Program-made: the position numbers and the translations under genes
Shown: one piece after another, positions 12,004-23,930 of the stretch
Position numbering within the stretch: position 1 is the stretch's first letter
Layout: every line of letters begins with the position of its first letter
The notes under the pieces: model-generated
Told to the model about the DNA's origin: nothing
Seen by the model: the letters and a program-made list of their open reading frames with translations, nothing else
Database searches by the model: none
Origin: Mangifera indica
Lineage: Eukaryota; Streptophyta; Magnoliopsida; Sapindales; Anacardiaceae
Length of the DNA: 64,000 nt
Direction: 5' to 3'
NCBI RefSeq assembly: GCF_011075055.1
Contig: NC_058144.1
Coordinates: 12,242,138-12,306,137, forward strand

Positions 12004-12300
12004 CTATTTTTTACCTTAACTAAAGGAATTTGCTTGTTTTGGAGCTCTTTGACTTGTCTATCTAAGATATGCACTAGACGTTCCTTATAGACTAAGTTAT
12101 CCTCAAGCTTCACATCGTTAATGCTTGATACATAAGTTGGGTCACTAATATATTTATGCAACAATGATAACACGTTATAAATGTGATTCATGATTATTGG
12201 TAATGCAACTCAGTAGATAACCTCACCTACATGTTTCAGAATCTTAAAAGGTCTCATAAACCTTAGAGCCAACTTATCTTTTATCAAACAGAGACTTAAG
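11991..12300 (-). pseudogene. Ty3/gypsy pol C-terminal fragment, minus strand
   Basis: The minus strand reads 'LALRFMRPFKILKHVGEVIY', then 'MNHIYNVLSLLHKYISDP' and 'YKERLVHILDRQVKELQN'. This is the region after the integrase core in plant gypsy polyproteins (GPF-like motif and chromodomain-like tail). It runs head-on into a plus-strand copy of the same protein family starting at about 12318. Only about 100 codons are present. Confidence 0.75.
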
Positions 12301-12317
12301 GTTTGTTTAAGCTTTCT

Positions 12318-13187
12318 AACAGAGTTTATAGAGGTCTTTGAGTACAAGGTTAGCATTCGATATCGATTACCATCCTCAAACTAATGGTTAGACCGAGAGA
12401 GTGAATCAAGTGATTAAGGACATATTAAAGGCATGTTGTATGGATCGAAGAGCAAGTTAGATTGATATGTTATCATTTATGGAGTTTACATATAATAATA
12501 GTTATCAGGTGACCATCCATATGGCTTTGTATGAGACATTTTATTGAAGAAAGTATAAATCAACTTTTTATTAGGATGAGATTGGCAAGAAAGATACTCT
12601 AACACAGATATTAGAACCAAAGATGACTTAGAAATGATTGAGGATGTAAGACTGATAAGGGAGAGAATAAAACAAACCTAGAATCGTAAAAAAAAGTTAT
12701 GTATATTAGAGGAGATAAGACTTGGAGTTTGAGGTAGGTGATATGGTTTTAGTAAGAGTTGCACTGTGTTATCATGTGATGAGGTTTGGATAGAAAGGTA
12801 AATTCCTCCGAGGTTTATAAGACCTTTTGAGATTCTAAAAACGTATAGGTAAGGTTGTTTATCAGCTTACATTGCTAGTAAGTATAAACCACATTCATAA
12901 TGTGTTTCATGTGTTTTTGTTGTGTTAGTACATCAGTGACCAAACTCATATGTTAATAGTTAAAGATATAGAACTTAAGGATAATCTAGTTTATGAAAAA
13001 TGTCTGATTAAGATTTTGGATAGATGGACTAACCAACAAAGAAATAAGCAAATTTCTTTAGTAAAGGTTCTTTGGAAAAACCATTGGTTGAGAAGTTAAC
13101 TTGAGAGGTGGAGCAAGACATGAGATAAAAAGGTCCCACAACTATTTTAGTGAATGTTAGGGATGAATTTCTTTTAAAGAGAGAGAA
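12318..13187 (+). pseudogene. Ty3/gypsy integrase and pol C-terminus, plus strand
   Basis: In-frame pieces read 'RSLSTRLAFDIDYHPQTNG', 'TERVNQVIKDILKACC' and 'SFMEFTYNNSYQVTIHMALY' (integrase core end). They continue as 'LEFEVGDMVLVRV', 'HIHNVFHVF', 'YISDQTHML' and 'YEKCLIKILDRWTN'. Several Gln and Trp codons are stops, for example in the conserved 'FWQSLQ' block at about 12319-12336. A purine run 'aaagagagagaaa' at about 13174-13186 is the polypurine tract of the LTR that follows. The protein matches the minus-strand fragment just to its left and the ones at 42.4 and 46.3 kb. Confidence 0.8.
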
Positions 13188-15500
13188 ATATAACATTCAT
13201 AGGTATGTTTGAAAGTATTTTTGTCTTTTTTCCTTATGAATAATGTTTATTGTGTGTACATGATCTTGGGGTTACATGATCTTGTAGGAAGCCACATGCT
13301 TGTGTGTGCTAGTAAGGCGAAATGGTCTTTTTCATGAAGTGTATGAAAATTGGCTAAGTTTAGAACACACACACACATGTATGTTATGGTACACATCCAT
13401 ATGTGGTCAACGTGTTTAAATTTTGGAAACTACCATTTATGGGTAATGACATACAACTCATGTATCATGTATTACAAATAAAAATAAAAAGGTCCAAATA
13501 CATTTGGCTAAATATTTTTTCATATTTCCCACCAAATAGAAAGCAAAAAGAGAGGATTTAAGGGTCCATTAAAGTTGGAAGTCATAAATGATTTCAAGGG
13601 GTTCATTTTTACCAGAAAAAAATTATGCACTTGTCAGAGGAAAGGCAAGTCAGTGTACCTTCTCTAAAATTATTGAATGAAAATCGAGTTGTGATTGAAT
13701 ATGTTCTTTCTAGTTTTATAATTTGTTGATGTGATTGTTCATAATGATTATGTTGTTTTAATGACATTATGAAGTATGAGATTGTTAGTATTATTGTTGA
13801 GATTGTTCAATGTTGTGATCGATCAATAAACTAAATGGATCATGAATAAGCTTCTAAAGTTATTTAGGGTTGATGTAGTGAGTCAAAATATCGATTATGT
13901 GATGTTGTTTTGCTGAGGATTATATGGCTTTAGGTCATGCACGGAATATGTATTGCAATAGCTATTCTGTAGTCATATACATATATGAATTATAAGCATA
14001 ATCCAGATATTGATGGGAAGTTTAGAGGTTCAGAATGTGAGAAACATATATTAGAAGTGTTATAAAATTGCCATGTCTTTACATTTTGATTGGGTTGTTC
14101 GGAAGTCATGAATTTATGCAAGTCGATGATTTGTAAAAAAAAATACGTTACACGCTTATGTATGATAGGATACATGGTCATCTATAATTACATAGAATAG
14201 TCCTCGTATTAGGTTAATTAACATACATGTTAATTTGGGATCAGACATATGCTCATGTGGTATGGGACATATGACCGTGTATCCTTACCCAAGTTGCATG
14301 CCTATGTACATAGTATGCATGCTTGTGTAGTTTGAGGGGATAAACCCTCGTGTTTATTTGGGGATATTTGGAAGTAACACTTATGAAGTATAAAATGAAC
14401 ATTTTACCCCTATAAGGAATGAGCATAAGGGAAATGAATTATAAAGTTCTAATGAAGACTATTAAGGATACATTGGCCCTAATGAAGGCAATATCAAATG
14501 GAATTGTTGTGAGTGTTTGACTGTGTTTGATGACACAAGGAAGATTGTGGAATGCTTGACTATATGAATGATGACACAAACTCAAACTAGAGGCTTACGA
14601 GTTAAAAACACAAAATGATGTATTTTTTTTGTCACCAAACTATGTGTAGTGTGGCCTACCACTAAGCTTTATATAGTGTGAATACCACCAAACTATGTGT
14701 AGTGTGGTCTTGCCACCGAGTTATGTGTAGTGTGGCAGTGAAAGTATTATGGCTAATCTATATGACCATGATGCTCGAAACCCAATTGACAAGTGTACTA
14801 GGTGCACTTTTTATTTGATATTTGGAATGTTACATGCTTTCATTAGGCGTTCGAGACGTTGATATATATCATTTGACATTAGTTATCTAGGATAACACAA
14901 CCATTGGAGATTGGACATAGGGTGTCGAAATATTTAGATAGACATTTGGGATATTGATGGAACATTCAAAATTCCATAACGAGATTGAATATGGAACACT
15001 TTGGAATCATAGTTACTATTTAATTATTGTGTATATGGTGCTAAAAGGTCACCTACTTACTTAGCGTGTTTCACTTATCGTATTCTTTTTATGATTTTAC
15101 AGATAAGTTTTTAGAGTAGTAGGGTGGCAGGAGAGCCAACGAGTCAAAACGAGACATTGTATGAGGTGAGGGGTGATTTGGTCATTTATGATTTTAGACC
15201 TTTATTAAATTGTTTTTATGTTATGATTGATTATGCACATTGGGACTTGTTTTTGTGAATTTTAGACACCTTGTTATGGATTTGGATTATTGTGTTATTG
15301 ATGTTTTTAATAAATACACCTTTTTGGGATTGTAGAAAATGCATTTAATACCATGCATTTATGCTCAAGGGTACCGACCCCAAGAGTTTGAGTATGTTGA
15401 GATATAGAAATTGTTGTGTTGGAAAATATGTGCATAGTTACTAGTTGGTAGTTAATGTTGTCATAAAACTTATACTTTTTTTCAAGCCATATATTGTACT
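13188..15500 (+). repeat. Long gypsy LTR, plus strand
   Basis: Starts 'TATAACATTCATAGGTATG' directly after the polypurine tract of the preceding pol remnant. The same start ('TGTAA(C/T)ACYCATAGGTATG' type) occurs at 34808 (plus), 42333 (minus) and about 46221 (minus). The block has the 'catgcttgtgtgtg' / 'catatgaccgtgtat' style common in long plant gypsy LTRs. The right limit is uncertain; the assignment ends before the copia LTR at 15517. No second LTR of this copy is present. Confidence 0.55.
14637..14745. repeat. Short tandem repeat inside the gypsy LTR
   Basis: Four imperfect copies of a 27-35-bp unit with the core 'accaaactatgtgtagtgtgg'-like sequence lie head to tail. No function is apparent. 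Confidence 0.6.
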
Positions 15501-15516
15501 CAGACTTGAGAGAGGA

Positions 15517-15956
15517 TGTTAAGAAGTGTAATGCTATTATAACAAAAAGAGGAAAACTAACAGAGATTTTTACAAAATGGTGAGTTCTAAATCTATTAGA
15601 AAAACATTGTTTTACACCCGATTATACAAGTAAAAAAATGGGTGTAGTCTTCATTATTTTTTATTAAAAGAAGGTTGGATATTTTGCTCTTCTCTTTGTT
15701 TCTCTTAAATGTTCTAGGGTTCAACTTCCTTAAAATGATCTCACAGACCGATGATGATTTTTATTTAATATAATCGATTTTTATGAGTAGATCCAACTCT
15801 TAGATTACATTTTGTCATACTATTTTTATTGACTTGTACTACATAAATAATGAAGTGAGGTATTTTGTATTTTGGTGTTGTGAGTGATCAAATAAAGATC
15901 TTTGAGAAAATTTTCAATTGTCGTTCTTGTGCTTTTTATTCTTGTTTCTTCTTACA
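15517..15956 (+). repeat. Copia-type LTR without internal region
   Basis: The block begins TGTTAAGAAG and ends CTTCTTACA, so the ends are near-perfect inverses, as expected of an LTR. It is preceded by a purine-rich stretch ('cttgagagagga') that looks like a polypurine tract. A leader-like pyrimidine-rich segment 'gctcttctctttgtttctc' is at about 15690. Left and right flanking 5-mers (GAGGA and CTCTC) do not match, so this is not a clean solo LTR. It may be the 3' LTR of a deleted element. Confidence 0.45.
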
Positions 15957-16311
15957 CTCTCTTTATTAATATTTATTTTCGTTTTCATACAATTAAATAT
16001 ATAGTTTATAATATTCAATTAAAGAAATTTTCACCTTTTTCATTTGAAACATTTCCTTTTATTTTGGTTTGTGAGAAAACTAGAGATATATTGATGCTCC
16101 CATGAGGCATAAATATTCAATGCTCTCTTTCTTTCTTGTCTCTTTCCTACCATCAATTGTCCATTAATTTTTCTTGCTTCTGATTAATTTAATTAATGTT
16201 AATTAATAAATTAAATCCTTGTGCTATATGCTTCCATTGTCCAATCTTAATCATGGGATAAACTTCGAAGTTAAAATAATAAGCACTGTATAAAACATTT
16301 CGGACAGCAAC
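15957..16311. other. AT-rich DNA, nothing recognised
   Basis: The block is AT-rich, with 'attaatttaattaatgttaattaat' style low complexity. It carries the left copy of the ATCAT duplication of the next copia element (16312-16316) at its right edge. Confidence 0.5.
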
Positions 16312-16316
16312 ATCAT

Positions 16317-16660
16317 TGTTATAGAATTAATTTAGCAAATATGAAAGATAAAAAATGAAAGAAGATTGAAGGAAGGCAGTAAGACAAAATTGAGAAGAAA
16401 AAAAAGTAGTGAAAATATGATTTCTGGATGCTACAATTACAAAGTATGAGGGGGCATTTATAGAACATTTGGCCGCCCTCTTAGTCAAGAAAAATACACT
16501 TTTGCAAGCCAAAATTGTCAAGGCATTTAATGCCTTCTTATTCTCTTTTGCCAAATTTTCTTCTCTTGCATCAGTCTCTCCAATTTCTTCTTGCAATAAT
16601 AAATGCTTTCCTATCCCTTTCTTGACTTGATTTGGTGGAAAGCCACCTGCAGCTATAACA
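16317..16660 (-). repeat. 3' LTR of the complete copia element
   Basis: 344 bp with terminal TG...CA. It is nearly collinear with 22123-22478. Shared landmarks include 'atgaaagaagattgaagg', 'tttatagaacatttggccgc', 'aaggcatttaatgcc' and 'ttgacttgatttggtgg'. On the minus strand 'ttctataaat' is the likely TATA box. Confidence 0.93.
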
Positions 16661-17019
16661 CTCCCCCTTAGATTTCCACCACTTACAAATAATTATATTA
16701 ACCTTGCTAAAGAAAAACCCAGTGGGATAAAAACCTAAGCAAAGGAACATAATTATTTAATATCCTGTATGTTAGTGTTGGACGTGTTTAAATTGCCTCA
16801 TTAAAAACTTTACTAGGAAAACCTAGTGGGACAAAACCTAGTAAAGGGAAAAAGAGTACAGTGCACCTTTTGTCCAATACTTCAAAATTTTGTCTGATGA
16901 ATGCTCCCCCTCTTTGTAGTAGGATTAACTTGATTGCTTGTTAAGCTGCTACATACTGATGCTTACACTAACTTCTCAAATGTTGATGTTGGCAGTGTTT
17001 TAGTGAACAAATCTATAAG

Positions 17020-18450
17020 ATTCTCACTGGATCTTATTTACTTGATATCAATCTTTTTACTCTGCTGAAGCTTATGAGTGTAAAAAAACTTCGGTGAGAT
17101 ATATTTAGTTCTGTCTCCTTTAATGTATCCACCTCTAATTTGGGTTATACATGCTGCATTGTCTTCATATAATATGGAAGGAGTGTTTGTTGTAGAAGAA
17201 AGACTGCATGTATTTCGGATATGATAGATGACAAACCGTAACCATATACATTCTTGGCTGGCTTCGTGGAGAGCTAAAATTTCTGAATAATTTGAAGAAG
17301 TTGCAACCAAGGTCTGCTTGGTGGAGCATATGATATAGTTGTATCATTATAAGTAAAAACATATCCCGTTTATGAACGGGCCTTATGGGGGTCAGAATGA
17401 TAACCAACATTTGCATATCCAACCAAACTAGGATTTTTAGGGGATTTGACATAATAGAATAATCTCAAATCTCTAGTTTCACATAGGTAACTGAGTATAT
17501 GTTTGATTCTATTCTAGTGGCGATGGGTTAGTGTAGAGTTGAATCAGGCCAATAAATTAACTGCGAATGATATATCCGATCTCGTGCATTAGACTAAATA
17601 TAATAAGGCTCTAATGACATTAAGATATGATACTTTAAAACTAAGTATCTTTTCATCTTCTTCTTTAGGACGAAATGGGTCATGTTTTGGATCAAGAGAC
17701 CGAATAACCATTGGGGTGCTCAAAAGATAAGCCTTATCCATATTAAAACGTTTTAATAATTTTTCAATATATGCAGATTAATGGATTCCATTTGAATTGT
17801 GTTCGATCTGCAGGCCGAAACAATATTTTATTTTCCTCAAATCCTTTATTTCAAATTTTTTTTCAAATATTCAACAGTTTTTGAAAGTTTTTCAGGAGTT
17901 CTAATTAAATTCATGTCATAAACATAAACTACTATAATAGTAAATCCCAATCCTGACCTTTTGATAAAGACACATGGGCATATAGGGTCATTCACATAGT
18001 CATTTTTTTCAAATATTTATTAAGGCGATTGTACCACATAAGTCTATATTGTTTTAAACCGTACAATGATTGTTATAATTTAATTGAGTATATACCTATT
18101 AAATTGATTATTTTTGTTTTAGGCAATTTATATCCTTCAGGGAGTTTCATATAAATTTCAGTGTCCAAATTCTCATACAAATAAGCAGTAATTACGTCCA
18201 TTAGACACATATCCAGTCCTTCAGAGACGGTTAAACTGATTAAATATCTGAATGTGATTATATTCATCACAGGTGCATATATTTCATCAAAGTCTATACT
18301 GGGTCTTCGGGAAAAGCCTTGGGCTACAAGTCTGGCTTTATATCTAACAATTTCATTTTTCTCATTTCTTTTTCTCACAAATACCATTTATATCCAATGG
18401 GTTGTACGTCTTGAGGTGTTGGAGCTACAAGCCCAAACACTTGACATTTT
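17020..18450 (-). pseudogene. Copia reverse transcriptase and RNase H
   Basis: The reverse transcriptase start (18073-18387) reads 'MVFVRKRNEKNEIVRYKAR', 'LVAQGFSRRPSIDFDEIYAP' and 'YMKLPEGYKLP'. A frameshift follows. The active-site region is at 17915-17926 and reads Tyr-Val-Tyr-Asp ('VVYVYDMNLI'), so the first Asp of YVDD is replaced by Tyr. RNase H (17038-17310) includes 'ATSSNYSEILALHEASQEC' and 'ILYEDNAACITQI'. Frameshifts and stops break the frame at several points. Confidence 0.88.
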
Positions 18451-18499
18451 GTTAGATAATCTAATTTTGTTTGAATTGCTTCTTCTCATTTAGGTTAAT

Positions 18500-20470
18500 C
18501 ATGTCTTTGTGCACTCAGCCACAATATGTGGTTCAAAATAATCATCATTCAGAATTTTAATAGCTACTACAGATGAGAATATATCATCAGTTATAATTGT
18601 TTCACGATTCCACATCTCTCGTGTATGAATATTATTTAAAGAAATTTCAATATTTTCATTTTCCTATTCATCAGGATTTTGTACAACTTCAGGGGTTTGT
18701 GTCACTTCAGGGACTTGTGCCACTTCAGGGGTTTGAGTCTCTTCAGGGGTTATAACCTTTTCTGGAGGAATATTAGAAAGTGTGGATTTTTCAATTATCT
18801 TAGGATCATCATGATTGATATTTGTTTGATTATTTGCCTTTCTTTTTCGAGGAATAGTGTCCTTCAATCCAATAAGTCTACCACGCTTCTGGCGTGAGGT
18901 AGATTGATCAGTCATGGCACAAATGGACTGTTCAGTAGTCACATTGATTTTTACTAGCGTATTAGCAGCTGGAACATGTGATCTTATTACTTTTGTCGTA
19001 TTTACAAATGCATTAGGCATTTGGTTGGCAATAATTTGTAAACGCATCCTCTGTACTTCAGTTTCACTTTGGGATGTGCGAGGATCTAAATGGACATGGT
19101 AGGTACATACCAACAAGTTCATGCCTAACTTCAAGAAGCATTTTCTTTTCCCCAAAGACATGAAAGTTATCTTATCAAAGTGACAATCTGTAAATCGTGC
19201 AGTAAAAAGATCACCTGTCAATGGTTTTAGGTACCTGATAATGGATGGTGAATTATATCCAACATATATTCCCAAACGATGTTACGGTCCCATTTTTGTG
19301 GGTTAAGAAGACGCAATAAGGGCATATATAGCACAACCAAATATTCTCAAATGAGATACATTAGGTTGGTGACCAAAGACTAATTATAGAGGAGAATATT
19401 GATGATAAGAAGAAGGTCGCAAGCGAATTAACGATGCAACATGTAATATAACATGTCCCACATAGAAGTAGGTAATTGACTTTTTATTAATAAAGTGCGT
19501 GCAATTACCTGGATCGTTTAATAAGAGACTCAGCTAATCCATTTTGTGTATGGACATGCAGGACTGGATATTCACCCTTAATCCCCATAGATGTACAATA
19601 ATCATCAAATGTTTTAGATGTAAATTCACCAGTATTATCTAGCCGTATTGACTTGATAGAATAATCTACGAAATATATTTTTAATTTGATAATTTGTGCT
19701 AACAGTTTAGCAAATGCAACATTTTGAGTAAGCAATAAACAAACATGAGACTATCGTGCAGATGCATCAATTAAGACCATAAAATAACAAAATGGCCCAC
19801 TTGGTGGATGAATGGGTCCACATATATCCCCTTGAATCTTTTGCAGAAATGATGAAGATTCACCTCCAATTTTGAAAGGGGATGGTCTTATTACTAATTT
19901 ACCTTGAAAACAGGCGGTACAGAATTGTTCACTAGACAATAAAATTTTATGATTCTGTAATGTATGTCCATATGAATTTTCAATAATCCTATGCATCATT
20001 GTAGATCCTAGGTGGCCTAAACGATTATGCCAAAGCATAAATGCTTTTGGAACAACGAACTTTTGGTTCAATACTGCGTAGGTTTCAATTGCATTTATGA
20101 TGGTATAATACAATCCAGATGATAAAGTAGACAATTTCTCTAGTATAAGCCTTCTTCCGGAGGCAGTACTAATTATACAAATGAATTCTACACCATTTTC
20201 ACTCATGGTTTCAATATGATAACCATTATTTTTTATATCTTTAAAAATGAGTAGATTTCTTCTGGCTCTACTTAAATATAATACATCATTGATGCTTAAT
20301 TTGGTCTCATTGTTCAACATAATTATAGCTCTTTCGAAGCCTTCAATCAAATTGATTGATCCTGATATAGTATTTACTTTAGCCTCTATTGGTGATAAAG
20401 TTAGGAAATTTTTTTTTCTTTTAATATAGTGTGGGTGGTTGCACTATCGACCAAACAAAGGTTTCCATCA
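18500..20470 (-). pseudogene. Copia protease and integrase
   Basis: The protease motif 'CLVDSATTH' is intact as a motif (Asp codon 20446-20448) but lies in a different frame from what follows. The pre-integrase and zinc-binding region (19751-20350) has 'LWHNRLGHLGSTMMHRI' and 'FCTACFQGK'. The integrase core follows with 'GDICGPIHPPSGPFCYF', 'IKSIRLDNTGEFTSKTFDDY' and 'HTQNGLAESLIKR' (19505-19800). The C-terminal part (18664-19275) starts 'MGIYVGYNSPSIIRYLKP' and ends in a Thr-Pro-Glu-Val repeat. A stop replaces a codon at about 19750 and another frame change lies near 19300-19500. Confidence 0.88.
18664..18750 (-). repeat. Tandem repeat coding PEV(A/T)Q in the integrase linker
   Basis: Five copies of an 18-bp unit ('cttcaggggtttgtgtca'-like) encode 'TPEETQTPEVAQVPEV' and so on. 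Such acidic, Pro-rich linkers are common between integrase and reverse transcriptase of copia elements. The repeat shows local slippage. Confidence 0.75.
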
Positions 20471-20738
20471 TCAGCTTTTGAAGTTAACGCTTCAAGTTTG
20501 GAGTCCATTTCCTTTCATTTTAAAATTTACATTAATGATTACAAAATTTGAAAGGAAGAAACATATAGTACTAATTACATATTATAATATACATAATTTC
20601 TTAGTCTTGAAGAAATTCTGAAAGATCAAAGTTTGACAGATCTACAGGGTCTGGATTATCAACACAATTTGATTCGATCTTCTGGTTTGTATTTTTAATA
20701 GATGCTTGGTATTAATCTACCAGATGTCTTGATGTACG

Positions 20739-21551
20739 ACAGGTATGCGACCAATGACCTTTAGAACCACATCTATAACATTTACTATCATGATTCTATG
20801 GTTTACTCTGTATCATTTTCCTTTTATCCTGTTTTGCTTCATCTCTGGTCCTTTGAAGGTGGAAAGATTTTCTATTATGACCACCTCTGGATCGAAACTT
20901 ATTTCGTTCAGGACCTTGTCTACGCCTACGATAACTACTACTAGTAGTTGCGTTCACTTCAGGGAATGGTGCAATACCAGTGGGGCGAGTCTGATGGTTC
21001 CTTAATAATAATTTATTGTTTTGTTCAGCCACTAATAAACAAAATATTAGTTCAGAATATTTTTTAAAATTTCTTTCCCTATATTGCTGTTGCAAGCACA
21101 TATTTGAGGGATGAAATGTGGAAAAAGTTTTTTCTAACATATTTTCTTCAGTTATTTTTTCTCCACATATTCTCATTTGGAAGACAATTCTGAACATGAC
21201 AGAGTTATATTCACTTACAGATTTAAAATCTTGTAAGCGTAAATGAGTCCATTCATATTGGGTCATTGGTAATGTAATTGATTTATGATGATCGAATCTT
21301 TCTTTCATATTTCTCCATAATTCCAGTGGATCCATAATATCCACGTATTCTGCTCGTAGCCCTTCATGACTATGATGACGAAGGAAAAGAGTAGTTTTAG
21401 ATTTATCCTATTGGGATGCATCACTTCCTTCTTTTATTGTTTCTCCAAGGCTTATTGATTGTAGATGGAGAACTGTGTCCAAAGCCTATTCAAAATAATT
21501 TTCTCCATCTAATCGAAGGGCCACATATTGAAGTTTTATAAGATTTGTCAT
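20739..21551 (-). pseudogene. Copia gag with CCHC zinc knuckle
   Basis: The start codon is probably at 21549-21551 ('MTNLIKLQYVALRLDGENYF'), followed by a stop. The long open part (20796-21344) includes 'PLELWRNMKERFDHHKSIT', 'YEWTHLRLQDFKSVSEYN' and an Arg-rich tail 'YRRRRQGPERNKFRSRG'. One TAG at 20796 precedes the in-frame zinc knuckle 'CYRCGSKGHWSHTC' (20739-20780), which keeps all four ligands. Gag packages the element's RNA; two premature stops make this copy defective. Confidence 0.88.
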
Positions 21552-22122
21552 TTTCACCAACTGCAGGTTAATGAAAGAAATAACAGTTAGTGATATAATG
21601 AGAAAAATTATGTGGGAACTTCAGGTTCTTATTTATCATATATTCACAAAACTTCTAGTTTTATGATTCATATTCATAATATTATATTATGAAAAGCTTA
21701 CATAATATTTTAAATTTCTATTTTATTATTTTCATCACTTATGCAATCTTCAGGTTGTAAATAGGATGTAGTTATAATAAATATTTTAGTGAAATATAGG
21801 ACTTCAAACCTATATATATTTTCTCATGATTTTATAATCTTCAGGTTACAAATCATATACCGTAATCATATTTAGGACTTCAGGGTCATGTTCATAATTT
21901 TTATAACTTCAAGTTACAAATAATATTCAGAACTTCAGGTCCAAATTTATGATATTTTGTGAACTTCGGGTTACAAATAGGATACTATTATAATGAAAAA
22001 TTAAACAGAAATATAACAGAAATTAAAAGTTAACTAGGACATCATTATGATATCCGTATATAAGCAGCATAACGACATAATGAAAAAAATGTAATATACC
22101 GAAGTAGATCGTGCTGATAACG
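21552..22122 (-). other. Copia leader with repeated AACCTGAAG motif
   Basis: This is the untranslated leader between the 5' LTR and gag. It carries about seven copies of 'cttcaggtt(acaaat)' or close variants on the plus strand between 21618 and 21985. Directly next to the LTR (22100-22122) the element strand reads 'CGTTATCAGCACGATCTAC'. This is where a primer-binding site would be, but it is not the usual TGGTATCAGAGC. Confidence 0.7.
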
Positions 22123-22478
22123 TGTTATAGAATTAATTTAACAAATATGAAAAATAAAGAAATGAAAGAAGATTGAAGGAAGGCAGTAAGACAGAATTGA
22201 GAAGAAAATGAGAAGAAAGCAAAGCATTGAAAATATGATTTATGGATGCCACAATTACAAAGTATGAGGGGTATTTATAGAACATTTGGCCGCCCTTTTA
22301 ATAAAAAAAAATACACTTTTACAAGCCAAAATTGTCAAGGCATTTAATGCCTTCTTATTCTCTTTTGCCAAATTTTCTTCTCCTGCGTTAGTCTCTCCAA
22401 TTTCTTCTTGCAATAATAAATGCTTTCCCATCCCTTTTCTTGACTTGATTTGGTGGAAAACCACCTGCAGCTGTAACA
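22123..22478 (-). repeat. 5' LTR of the complete copia element
   Basis: 356 bp with terminal TG...CA, matching 16317-16660. It is 12 bp longer, with an extra 'aaaatgagaagaaagc'-type stretch near 22205. Confidence 0.93.
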
Positions 22479-22483
22479 ATCAT

Positions 22484-23874
22484 TAATTTATCAGCACATT
22501 AATGTCAAAATCATTTTCATGTCATGCTTAAAGATATGACAAAATCATATATACACATATAAAATATAGTTTTATTAATTGAAGTGTAGGATTAAATATG
22601 ACAATTAAAAATAAGCAAATTAAATTATAATTAACCCCATTAAGGGACATAAGAAAATAAAATAAAAGAAACTCCGTAGTACGATTTCTTCATCATCACT
22701 GTCGACTCTTTCATGATCACTACGCACAAACTAAAAGCTAGCCTTTGGAAATGTGGTTACATTATGTCTTAGTTTATTAAAATTTTAATTAATTATGTAT
22801 TGCTTGTGGGAATTGAAAATAAAATTCAACTGCCCTTGATTATCTACAAACAATGTAAGCATATGTGCTAAGCATAATTTGATATATATAACGCATAAGA
22901 CTCGGCCACCTCGTGTTTCAATCCAGGTAATCCAAATCATTATTCCAACTCATTGCTTCCAATTCTTTCTTTATTTTATTAAGGATCTTGGTAAAGCCTA
23001 TTAATTTCTAACTACTATTCAATAGTTTCTCAGACATACCATCATCTTCTCCTCGTCAACTCGTGATGAAGCTTTGGAAATAAAAATGAAACAGGAATAT
23101 AGATTAAGAAGTTGGATAATTCTTTATTCATTTGCTCAAAGATTTATCCAGGATGACCAAATAAACAATTGAATGAAGGATATGAAAATATTTCCTTATG
23201 ATCACAGGGAAAATTGGGCCTTTGACACAAATAATGCGTCAAAATAAACAAAAACTGTCGTTTAGTAGAGATTTTTGTATTTAATATGTCATCGTATCAG
23301 CAAAATGTCGGCATATACAAGTGAAGATAAATTACTCGCTATGCAAGAACATGTTTAGTACTTGATCAATGTGTATAAGTATATACTCCTAACTATAAAT
23401 TTTTATATCCATTCAATATATATATATTGCAAATTACTTTCAGTCTTTCGAGGGGATTTTTTTTTTTCGACTTCTTCAAAGTTTTGATGTTGCAGAAAGA
23501 AGATAAATTTGCATGTTCTAGGATTTAATTAATTGACCTTTATCTTTGTCAAGAGAATGCCTAAAATGGTAGAGGAAAAACAATTTGTTGAGATAAGACT
23601 ACTTATAAACTAAATAATTAATATGTATTGATTTTAATACAAAAGAAAAAGACGAGAAATTGATAATTCTACTGAAAAAGGGACAGCTTTTGTTTTCACT
23701 TCAACATTCTGCAAATTGATGCAGTTGAGTGATTAAATTAAATGAATGTAGATGAAATTTGTCTTATAACTTCAAGATCTCCCGGGCTGAAGGGTATGGT
23801 GGTTCATCTAAAAAGCACGAGTTCCTGCTATTTAAACTCTAGTATTAGTTGTTATATAATATACACAAAGATAT

Positions 23875-23930
<56 letters not shown>

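Larger units (their letters stand above)
16317..22478 (-). mobile_element. Structurally complete copia retrotransposon with two LTRs and 5-bp TSD
   Basis: The element runs from TGTTATAG at 16317 to TAACA at 22478 and is flanked on both sides by ATCAT (16312-16316 and 22479-22483), a perfect 5-bp target-site duplication. Reading on the minus strand the order is 5' LTR (22478-22123), leader, gag with a zinc knuckle, protease, integrase, reverse transcriptase, RNase H, polypurine tract (16661-16672, 'taagggggag'), 3' LTR (16660-16317). That is the Ty1/copia order. The proteins carry stops and frameshifts and the reverse transcriptase active site is altered, so it is not autonomous. The LTRs differ by several substitutions and indels, so the insertion is not recent. 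Confidence 0.95.
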
